This document shows positions 1-10,736 of a stretch of 35,941 bases of DNA, piece after piece (positions within the stretch are counted from its first letter, which is position 1; each line of letters starts with the position of its first letter). This stretch comes from Pelargonium cotyledonis (lineage: Eukaryota; Streptophyta; Magnoliopsida; Geraniales; Geraniaceae): assembly GCA_036897625.1 (NCBI GenBank), contig JAYMTA010000180.1:1-35941 (forward strand), given 5' to 3'. The notes under the pieces were generated by a model. It ran no database searches and was not told the origin of the DNA. It saw only the letters and a list, made by a program, of their open reading frames with translations. Made by a program: the position numbers and the translations under genes.

Positions 1-10
1 AAAATCACAT

Positions 11-36
11 ATTTGCGACGGAATTCCGTCGCAAAT
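11..36. repeat. Perfect 26-bp palindrome, CACTA-type subterminal motif
   Basis: A 26-bp perfect palindrome is centred on GGAATTCC and flanked by TTTGCGAC/GTCGCAAA. Short palindromes built around GCGACGGAA...TTCCGTCGC recur in the subterminal regions of plant CACTA (En/Spm) transposons, so this is probably the inner edge of an element lying to the left of the window. No CACTA terminus is visible here, so the assignment is by motif only. Confidence 0.45.
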
Positions 37-558
37 GGGTGAGAATGCTAAAGAATATCCTTAACAAGCCAGCAAGCAGTGTGTTGATACATATTCAAGG
101 CTATACTTTTATCACCTCATCTCAAGTATTACAAAAAAACATAGCAAAATATTACCTGTCCCAGGATCAGACAACTGGGGTACTGAAATTCAAATTAAGA
201 TCAATGAAGAGCTTATATTAATTAATTAAACAATAAATACCTAGCTAAAACCAATATAATTGTCTCATTCACTTGTTGTATACAAGCCTGCAATTGTCAT
301 CAATACCAGAACATGAACAACAACAACACACTCCCAAACAACAGCAAATATACAACCATCACTCTCCAATCTCCACATATTTAATTTAACACACTTGACC
401 ACCTCAATACATAGCATATCCTCCACATATTCTCTTGCAGCTTTATTTTCATAAAACTATTCTATAAACATTATGTTATTTTCACAGAACTATTCACTAC
501 TTGTACAATATAAACATCAATTAAGACAGTAACAAAGATATATTGTGGTTCATGCAAG
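37..558. other. Upstream region of the ABCB gene
   Basis: This AT-rich stretch has no supported gene. A 60-codon open frame at 39-221 has no recognisable motif and is probably chance. The stretch should contain the promoter and 5' leader of the ABCB gene that starts at 559. A TATA-like CTATAAACA lies at 462-470, about 90 bp upstream of the start codon. Confidence 0.5.
462..470 (+). promoter_or_regulatory. Possible TATA box of the ABCB gene
   Basis: CTATAAACA lies 89-97 bp upstream of the ATG, which would give a leader of roughly 60 nt. The surroundings are AT-rich, so chance matches are common and the call is weak. Confidence 0.3.
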
Positions 559-3500
559 ATGGCGCAAATAGCTGCACAAGAATCACCAATGGAGATGGAA
601 ATAGAGAAGACTAGAGATGATGAAGTTGGAGAAGAGAAGAAGAAGAAGGAGATGGTAGAGAAAGGGTTGGGGTTCCAGAAGCTTCTGAGGTATGCAGATG
701 GAGTGGACTGGACATTGATGGCATTGGGAACATTGGGGTCCATAGTCCATGGCATGGCACAGCCAGTTGGGTATTTGTTGCTTGTCAAAGCTCTTGATGC
801 ATTTGGTAGCAACATTGGGGACAGGAAAGCCATGGTTGATGCCATTCTCAGGGTACATGCATATTGTATAATGAGCTAATTTACATGGAAGTATATATTG
901 TATAGTTCTTGATCATCAACTTGTTGTTTGTACGTTCAGGTTGTTCCATTTGTATGGTACATGGCTATTGCCACTTTTCCAGCTGGAATACTAGGTAACT
1001 TAATTACTGGCTTTCAATCTACCATAAACAACCACTGATATATATAAATGAAGCATACATCAACTTCTGAAGTAAATCAATATATATCTTCAAAATAGTG
1101 CATTTTCAATTCTCACACACATGCATCCACAAATGAAATGGTGTGTGTATACCTATAATATAGAATCTAAGCCAAACAAATGATATGATAACCCAATTTT
1201 ATACAATTAGTTCTCTCTTTGACTCTATGCTAAAAAAATATAAATAGTTAAAACACCTACATACCCTTAATCACCGCAAGCTTTGTTGGGTGCACAACGG
1301 AATATGAGACAAGTAATGAAGAAACTGACACACACAATTTCATATGAGAATGACTAGAAAAATTTGAGAAATCTTTGCTGACTGATTCTCATTAATTTTC
1401 AGCATACTACAAAACACGAAAATACCACTATTTAAAGATAAGGATAAGCTAGTGTAACTCCTATAATTAAGCTACCATTAACCACTATCTTAATGGATAA
1501 GTAACTGCTAATTTATTTGCGTAAATAAAGACTTGTAACGGTTGTAATGATTTTTTCATTGTAGCTCCACTCCTTCATTATCTTCAATGCTGAATATACC
1601 ACTCCCAATATATTTGCGTAAATAAAGATTTGTAACGGTTGTAACGATTCTTTCATTATACTCCACTTCCCCATTATCTTCAATGCTGAATATACCACTT
1701 CCAATATTGTAGGAGTGATTTTTAATCACATCTTCAACAAACTTTGCTTGTTCTTTGTTCAACTATTGCATTTATGATTTCTCATATTATTTATTATATT
1801 ATATACGAGTTCATATATATATGTTCGAAGTATATATATATATATTCACCGTTACTGAACTTATGATTCTGATCTACATATCATATATACATATCATTTC
1901 TTACATTATTTACGGGTTTATGCACATAAGTCATCTACTTTTTTGTACTAATAAAATTTAAATTTAATCACACCAAAAGTTCTATATTTCTTTTTTTATT
2001 TATTTTAAAGATATATACTGGGCTCAAATTAAATCGACTATAATATCATGTTAAACTTGACACCACGCGTTAAAAACTTAATTAAATTTTATGTAAATGG
2101 CACAACTATAGTATGTTGAGTGACGATAATATTCACATTCTTTCCACGTGAGATTACATTCACATAAAATGCAACCGCGGCCAATCTAGTTCAAACTAAA
2201 GCACTGCCCTACATGATCATAACCAGATGTACATGGGATTTGTTCACAAATCTTTAATCTTTGTATTTCAATTTGTAATTGGTCATCCATATTTACAATT
2301 AACAAGAAGAGGAATGGGAATATGGGATTTGCAGAGGTTGGATGTTGGATGTATACGAGTGAAAGACAGACAATTCGTATGAGATTAGCATTCCTGAGAG
2401 CAGTCCTTAGCCAAGACATTGGAGCTTTTGATACTGATTTAACTAGTGCTAAAATCATTGGTGGAATGAGCAACCACATGAGTGTTATACAAGATGCTAT
2501 TGGTGAAAAGGTATATATATATGTGCACTTCACACTATATATGAGTCTCTGGTTTTTTCTTTTTCCTCAAAACAAAAGTCTCTGGTTCATACACAGATGG
2601 GCCATTTTCTATCAAGCTTTGCAACTTTCTTCGTCGGAATCTTGATTGCTTTCATCTGCTCCTGGGAGCTTGCTCTACTCACCTTGGTGGTGGTTCCTTT
2701 GATTCTTCTGATTGGAGCCACTTACACCAAGAAAATGAATGCTATTTCACATGCTAAGCTTGTTTACTTGACTCAAGCAACTTCCATGGTGGAACAGGTA
2801 AAAAATAGTCTCAACTTTCCTTGAATCTGTAGAAATGAACTGACCAAATCAATATAAACATGCACAGACAATATCACAGATCAACACAGTGTTTGCATTT
2901 GTTGGGGAGAAGAGTGCAATCAAGTCCTTCTCAGAGTGCATAAGCAAACTGTACCTGATTAGCAAAGGAGAGGCTGTGGTGAAGGGAGTTGGGACAGGAA
3001 CATTTCAAGCTGTGACCTTCTGTGCTTGGGCCATGATTGTGTGGGTTGGAGCCATTGTTGTCATCACCAAAAGGTCAACCGGTGGAGAAGTCATAGCTAC
3101 AGTCATGAGCATTCTCTTTGGAGCCATGTAAGATCTAAAAAAACTCAAATCTTTCAGTTTTTCAATCATGCCGGAACAGTGCATATCAGATACTGATGAA
3201 TGTTTGTTTACTGCAGATCACTGACTTACGCGGCGCCAGACATGCAAGTGTTCAATCAGGCGAAGGCCGTAGGGAAAGAAGTTTTCGATGTGATCCATAG
3301 GAAGCCACTTATAGGCTACAATTCAGATGGGAAGACAGTAGTGCTTCAGAAGATTGAAGGCAACATAGACATATATGATGTGCACTTTTCTTATCCATCC
3401 CGACCAGATAAACTGATCCTTCAAGGCTTCTCTTTATCAATTCCAGCAGGAAAGACAGTAGCTTTACTGGGCAGCAGTGGCTGCGGAAAAAGTACTATCA

Positions 3501-6427
3501 TCTCCCTCGTCGCGAGGTTTTATGACCCTGCGAAAGGTACGCAACAACAGCTCCTTCCTGTATGTAACATAACTAAAACATGCATTTCTATGCGCGCGCC
3601 TATACTTACATGGTAATAAAATTTGTGGCAACTGAGTAGGGAAGGTTCTCATTGATAGCCACAACATCAAGGACCTTGATTTGAAGTTCTTAAGGAAAAA
3701 TGTGGGAGCAGTTTCCCAAGAGCCCTCCCTTTTTGCTGGCACAATCAAGGACAACCTGAGAGTAGGAAATATGGATGCAGATGAGAAGCTTGTATATAGT
3801 GCAGCAACCATGGCAAATGCAGCAAATTTCATATCACAACTTCCAAATCAGTACTTAACAGAGGTCAGCTCCTTAAACAAGTAACATAACACTTTGTACC
3901 TGCAAGGCTGCAACATGTTATTTTCAATAGAAACAAGTAACATATCACTTTGTACCTTAAATGGGTTCCAGGTGGGAGAAAGAGGAGTGCAGTTATCAGG
4001 AGGGCAAAAACAGAGAATAGCAATAGCACGAGCCATCCTAAAGAACCCGCCCATTCTTCTGCTTGATGAGGCGACGAGTGCACTTGATTCAGAGTCCGAG
4101 AGGGTGGTACAGGATGCACTTGAAAGGGCTATGCAGGGGAGGACTGTCATATTAATTGCACACAGGTTGTCAACCATTATCAATGCAGATATGATTGTAG
4201 TTGTTGAGAATGGCAAAGTTACCGAGACAGGAACACACCGCAGCTTGCTAGATACCAGCACATTTTACAATACCTTGTTCACAATGCAAAATCTCATCCC
4301 ATTGAGTGACTCCAGGTTGGTGCACATTCACATATATTCTTTCCTTGCTTGACGTGATGTAACTAAACAGAATAGCTTTTTAACTGCTAGATTTGAATGT
4401 CAAATGGGTACAGTGTTACAACTCCAGCTGAGGAACCAGCTAGCAGTAGTACCCACCAACAAGATTTATCCCAAAACATAGAGGAGCAACCACAAGATCC
4501 TTCAGATGCAGTAGAATCGAACAGGAAAATCATCGAGTCTTCGTATCAGGAAGAAGAGAAAAGACAAAAGAGAAGAGCTATATTTTTCAGAATCTGGTTT
4601 GGGTTGAGAAAAAGAGAGCTTGTGAAGACTGCTGTTGGCTCCATTGCAGCAGCTTTTTCTGGCATCTCAAAGCCTATTTTCGGATACTTCATTATTACAA
4701 TAGGAGTTGCATACTACGAACAAGATGCAAAGCGCATTGTAGGATGGTATTCAATTGCCTTTTTTTGTGTAGGACTAGTTTCATTACTCAGTCACACACT
4801 GCAACATTACTTCTTTGGAGTGATTGGAGAGAAGGCAATGGCCAACATTAGACTAGCTCTATATTCAGGTATATATGTGCAATATTTCCATTCCGACACA
4901 TGCTAACATGGACAATACTAACATGAACTGCACTAAAATCTCACAGGTGTACTGCAGAATGAATTGGCATGGTTTGAGAAACCAGAGAACAATGTTGGTT
5001 CACTTACTTCCAGGATCATCAATGACACCTCTATGATCAAAACCATAATCTCTGACCGCATGTCTGTTATCGTCCAATGCATCTCCTCCATAGTGATTGC
5101 AACATCTGTTAGCATGTATGTGAACTGGAGAATGGGTCTGGTAGCTTGGGCAGTGATGCCTTGCCACTTCATAGGTGGCCTAATCCAAGCCAAGTCTGCC
5201 AAAGGATTTTCAGGGGACTCTGCTGCAGCGCATCACAGGCTCGTTGGCCTCGCTTCTGAATCTGCAAGCAACATCAGAACCATAGCATCATTTTGCCATG
5301 AAGATCACATACTTGAGAAAGCCAAATTGTTGTTAGAAGAACCAAAGAGGAAGAGCAGGAGAGAGAGCATGAAGTATGGAATCATCCAAGGCTTCTCCCT
5401 TTGCTTATGGAACATTGCACATGCTGTTGCTCTGTGGTACACAGCAATTCTGATTGACCAAAAACAAGCCACTTTTGAGAATGGAATAAGAGCATACCAA
5501 ATCTTCTCTCTCACAGTCCCTTCTATCACAGAGTTATGGACTCTCATCCCCACTGTCATCTCTGCCATCAGTGTACTGACTCCTGCATTCCAAACCCTTG
5601 ACCGGAAAACTGAAATCGATCCAGATACCCCACAAAATGCAGAAGACCTTGAGAGGATAAAAGGACTTGTCGAGTTTGAAAATGTCATATTCAACTACCC
5701 TTTGAGACCAGAAGTCACTATCCTCAACAACTTTAGTCTGCAAATCAAAGCTGGATCAAAGGTGGCTCTAGTTGGTCCTAGTGGAGCCGGAAAGTCATCT
5801 GTTCTGGCTCTTTTGCTGAGGTTTTATGATCCAAGAGAAGGAAGGATAGTGATAGATGGGAAGAACATACAGGAATATAATATGAGAAGGCTGAGGGCAC
5901 AAATAGGACTGGTGCAGCAAGAGCCACTTCTTTTTAGTTGCTCCATTAGAGACAATATCTGCTATGGTAACAATGAGGCTTCAGAAGCAGAAATAATAGA
6001 GGTGTCAAGAGAAGCAAACATACATGAGTTTGTGAGTAACTTGCCTGATGGATATGACACAGTTGTTGGGGACAAGGGCTGCCAACTTTCAGGAGGACAA
6101 AAGCAAAGAGCCGCTATAGCTAGAACTCTGCTAAAGAGACCTGCTATTTTGCTCCTGGATGAGGCAACAAGTGCCCTTGATGCTGAGTCTGAAAGAAGTG
6201 TTGTTTCTGCTCTGGAATCTATTAGTTCAAACCCCAACGGTGGCTCCCTGTCCAGAACGACACAAATTACAGTTGCACATAGGCTTTCCACTGTCAAAAA
6301 CTCAGATACCATAGTTGTGATGGATAAAGGTGAGATTGTGGAGATGGGTTCACACTCAAGCCTGATAGAAACATCTGAGGGAATTTACTCCAAGCTACTC
6401 CGGCTCCAGAGTTTGGCAAAAGATTAA
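559..6427 (+). CDS. Full-size ABC transporter, B family (MDR/P-glycoprotein type)
   Basis: ATP-driven membrane exporter with the layout TMD1-NBD1-TMD2-NBD2. Ten exons join in phase: 559-852, 940-994, 2335-2510, 2597-2797, 2868-3127, 3217-3536, 3640-3863, 3972-4315, 4414-4868, 4947-6427. They give about 1269 residues, normal for the family. NBD1 has Walker [10 protein letters not shown] (about 414-422), LSGGQ (518-522), ILLLDEAT with Asp542/Glu543, and His574. NBD2 has GPSGAGKSS (about 1053-1061), LSGGQ (1157-1161), Asp1181/Glu1182 and the TVAHRLST histidine. Both Q-loops (SQEP, QQEP) are present, so both ATP sites look competent. The linker (about 625-665) is charged and acidic. The start is the first ATG in a frame running to a clean donor. 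The exon 9 acceptor at 4413 is set by phase, because the nearer AG at 4390 breaks the frame. Family members move auxin, alkaloids or lipids at the plasma membrane; the substrate here cannot be read from sequence. Confidence 0.93.
995..2334 (+). other. Long intron 2 of the ABCB gene
   Basis: At 1340 bp this is the only long intron in the gene; the others are about 70-110 bp. It is AT-rich and contains the 97-bp tandem duplication described separately. It starts GTAACT and ends TTGCAG, and splicing it out keeps the frame. Its size and repeat content suggest growth by insertion. No coding similarity was seen. Confidence 0.6.
1514..1707. repeat. 97-bp tandem duplication in ABCB intron 2
   Basis: The segment beginning TATTTGCGTAAATAAAG at 1514 recurs at 1611. 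The motif TGCTGAATATACCACT follows in both copies. The spacing is 96-97 bp, with scattered mismatches and small indels, so the duplication is not very recent. Origin unknown. Confidence 0.8.
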
Positions 6428-7314
6428 GCACACCTGGTCCAATCTCATCTATTCTTTCATAATTAGTAATACATATATAAATGTTTTCTCTGTATACAAA
6501 ATGATGTTAGATCATACACTCAGAAAAGTCTTAAAAGAGGTAATATCATATTGTTTCCATTCAGCAGAGTGCTGTATTCTTCTTTTTATCTTCCAAACAA
6601 AGTGACAATACGAGACTATACAAAATGATGATAGATCATACATTCAGAAAAGTCTTAAATGAGGTAATAGCATAAGCTTTCCATTCAGCATAGTGTTGTA
6701 TTCTTTTTATCTTCTAAACAAAGTGACAATAATTAAACAAGATTATACATGTACAGAATTTGTCAGTTCTTTCTACAAAGAGTATAGAACATTGTTTCAA
6801 TTTGTTCTAGTGCTACTCCAGCTTCAGTGTACAGGTAGGGTATCAATCCGTTTCACACTCTCGCGCCAACAAGACTATCCTTCCTTCTATGAATTTTCCA
6901 ATAATATTATGAATATTCCGGCGATAGAATAATTTTTAAGATTATGAACATTCAGGCGATAATATGAATTTTTCGACAATATCATTAACTAAAATAATTT
7001 TAATTTTAATTTTTCAAATATTGAACTTACTAATTAGACGATGACGCCAACAAAGTTTTTTTTTTAATATATATATATGTTGATATGAGTTATCTAATTG
7101 ACAAACTACTGCACGACTAAATTGCCAGAATGATGTCATTCACTGTAACTTTGGGTCTAGAAATAACTGGAGGGATGGTATTCAATTGAAAAGAAAACTT
7201 TCGGGACAAGAAAGGAATTTACCGAATTCATCTTCAACAACTGCAAATATCAGTACGCTATATTCTGTTCAATTTTCAACCCAAGCAAAACACATTTCGT
7301 ATTGTGTTGTAGCT
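6428..7314. other. Intergenic region between the ABCB and zinc-ribbon genes
   Basis: AT-rich spacer holding the ABCB 3'UTR and then the promoter and leader of the next gene. A 124-bp tandem duplication lies at 6493-6735. No supported gene: the open frame at 6693-6932 has no motif and lies partly in the repeat. Confidence 0.6.
6493..6735. repeat. 124-bp tandem duplication downstream of ABCB
   Basis: Two copies start TATACAAAATGATG at 6493 and 6617 and end in AAACAAAGTGACAAT. They differ by scattered substitutions and a few indels. The first copy begins about 65 bp after the stop codon, so it probably lies in the 3'UTR or polyadenylation region. Confidence 0.85.
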
Positions 7315-10300
7315 ATGGCCACAGCCACAGCCACAGCACCGTCATGGTCATGGAATCCCATAGTCCATACCAGACCCTCCCTCCACCGCCACCCAACTTA
7401 CTGCCGCCCTATTCCCGTCCGCCGCCTCGCCCCTATCCGGGCCTTCCAGCGCAGCGACTTCGACGGTTTCGCCAAACGAATGGCCACCGGCGAGGCCTGG
7501 CGCGACGTCTGGCGCTCCGCCAACGACAACATCGAGCTGCTTCTCTTTGAGGCCAAGAAGACCTCCGAGCGCATCGACCGTCGCTATTCAGTCACTAACC
7601 GCGTCAGCTCCGCCGCGACCACCGCCTTGGAGCGGGCCCGGGAGGTTGACCGAGAATTCGAGATTGGAAGACGCTGGAGGACTTTTACGATGGATTTCAG
7701 AAGAAATTGGCCTAGGGTTTGTTCTCTTCCTCTTTGCAGTAACTGATTGTATTTTTTTATTATTTTCGGTCATTTCTTGAGAGCTGAAAATGGGGAATTC
7801 AAAAGCAACTGCAAGAGCTAATAAGCTGTTAAAGCTCATCTTTGTCACTATGACCTTCAATTCTATCTAAGATGATAGAAAAAATATTCCTTTAGTGTAT
7901 ATATTTTTTCATCTGAATTTGTATAGTCATATGTTTTTCAGAATCAGTTTGTGTATCATATTTGTATTTGTTGCTTTGATCACTTGTAACTGGTTTATCT
8001 ATTGTGTGTCCTTGCAGTACAGGAAGCAGTTCAGTGATGTTCTGGATACACCACTTGGAAGAAGTGCTACAGTAAGTATCACCCACCCAAAGTCATGTGT
8101 GTGTGTTTGTTGATGTGAGCTTCATATTTTAGGTATCTTAATATACAAATGTTATAGCCTAACAGTAAAATTATACAGAACTAGGGTACCATGTAGTCTG
8201 TGGAGTCATTACCCTATAAAACTAGTGTATGGTTGTTCAAGGAAGCAATTAGTTTTAGTGAAGATCTTACAGGAACTATAGTTATTCATTGAGTTTAGCT
8301 GCCTCATTCACAGTATTAATCAGTCCTTCCGGACAAAAAGGCGGCCATTGAAAAAGAAAATCTGTTTTGTAGGCCGATATCAGCTCCTCTCCTCTTTCAT
8401 CTCTTCTCATAGAGGGGAAATGTTGAGATTGTGTATTCTATCACTAGGTTTGCCCTAGTGAGTGGCTGAGTGCGATACATTGATTCAATGAAAAATCTGG
8501 TAGAAGACAGATAAGGATAGGCTTAAGTATGGTCATATTGAGTATTGACTCATATAGTAGTATCCAAAAAGGAAAGCTTGGAATAGTGAGAGAATGATTT
8601 GCAGTTGCACAACCCCACTCTCGAATAAAGATGAACACCTCTTTTGGAGGTGAAACATCAAGTTCACTATAGACATGTAGGGTTCAAACATTATATAGAA
8701 CAAACGGGCACATAGTCTTGTAATAAAGGTAACCAATAAACAAGCTCAAAGCTCAACGGGGTGACTAGAGTTAAAAAACATGCAGGGGAAGGATAATTTT
8801 TGCTATACCGATATAAGAATGACCTAAATCATTTCCTTCAAACTAATCTCCCTTGTCATTTCACCTCAAAGTTATTCCTACCCAATTCTAGAGTTCACAA
8901 CACAAAATTTCTCTCTTAGTACATGTTACTACCGTTATGTCACAGAAAATCCTAAACCCAAGGAATTAGTGCAAAATTCAAACAAAATCACACATGTTAT
9001 AATTATGAAACTACGTGTTCCGGGATCCTAGTTTTCATGTTTCTACTTTAGTAAAAAACAGACAACAATCATATCATTGAGAACCATGTACGCTACAAAC
9101 TCCATAGGCTTAGAAACTCATATGAAAGCATATGACCTAAACTACCCAACAAAAAGAGACGTGAAAATGCAAATTCTAAAAAAGAAAAAAAAAATCATGC
9201 AGAAACAAACATGCATATGCAAGTAAATGCCCCCCAAACTTAAAGTCCATCAGTGCCCTGACTGATTTTCAAATAATCCTGTAACTCATTGTCTTGGTGA
9301 ACGGTTTGTATTGTTTTGAAAATCAGTTAGGGCACTGATGGACTTTAAGTTTGGGGGACATCTAGTTGCATCTGCATGTTTGTTTATGCATGATTTTTTT
9401 TTTTTTCTCTTTTATACTTCCCTCCCAAAATTACGTCTTTTCCTTTGAGAAGTTTCAGATCAGTTGAACATGCCGCAGCGACAACAACGCAAATTCTCCA
9501 GTGTTTGAAGATTGCAGATTTCACTTGTTCTACAATTGTCCCCATGCCGCGGCAATTTTTTTTTTTTTTTTCAATTTGACCAGCGTTGACCACACATTGC
9601 CGCGGCGTCAACAAAACGAATTTCCCTCTGTTTCAAGTTGCCAATTTCTGTTTTTTTTTTTTTTGTGAACGTTCAATATTGCCGCGGCGACGTTAAGAGC
9701 ATGCCTAGGCAAATCAGCCTTGCCGTGGCAACCTTAACAGCATGCCTTGGCAAAATGTGTTGATTAGTCCATTTAATGAGAAATTTTCTCCCTGTGGCCT
9801 GAATACTGACAAAAACACTCAACCAATATCAAATTCACTCTCCCTCATTATTTTTTAGCTCACCATAATAATCATAACATGAAAACACATGTAAGCCAAA
9901 ATACGATGCAAACCACCAATCACCAAATAATTTGGGTTGCCTCCCAATAGCCCATTTGTTTAACGTCGTTGGCTCGACTCAAGGCTCTTTTTCAGGGGCC
10001 AAAATAGAACACTATCAATTTTAACAATCACGTTCAAGCAAGTCAATGGTTTCTCATCGAGTGTCAGGTGGCTTACCATAATATGATTTAAGCCTACTGC
10101 CATTCACTTTAAATGTGTTCCTACTATTAAGATCTTTAAATTGAATTGCACCATACTTAGAAACAGACACAATGATAAATGGACCTGACCATCTAGACTT
10201 CACCTTACCAGGAAAAAGTTTTAGTCTAGAATTAAACAACAAAACCCACTAACCTAACTCAATTTTCCTAGGAATGAGATGCTTATCATGCCATTTTTTT

Positions 10301-10693
10301 ATTTCTCTTTGTAAATTTTGGCAGTCACATAAGCCTCATTCCTAAACTCCTCCAACTCAAAGAGTTGAGTTTTCTTTTGTCACCGGCAGCCTTCAAATTG
10401 AGGATAAGATAACTCGTATAAAATACGAGCTATCAGTCATTTTGTCTGATGAAGAGCTACCTCAAAAGAAAGCTTGCAAAACTCTGCTGTCAGAACCCAA
10501 ATTTTGATTAGTCTCATATGGGAATCAACCGTAGGCGTGCCACAGATATAGATATTCTACTTAGCCTTGGCGCTAGAGCTTGGCTTAAAGAAGATATATT
10601 AGTATTTTGTTATGGAAGTTGTGATTTTTCGTTTCAAGAGTGAGGTGTAAGGAAAGACTAAGAGGGAGATACTTTTTGCATAATATGTCTTGT

Positions 10694-10736
<43 letters not shown>

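Noticed and set aside
8444..8736. Overlapping minus-strand open frames in the gypsy relic
   Set aside because: They lie in the presumed 3' non-coding or LTR part of the element and show no protein motif.
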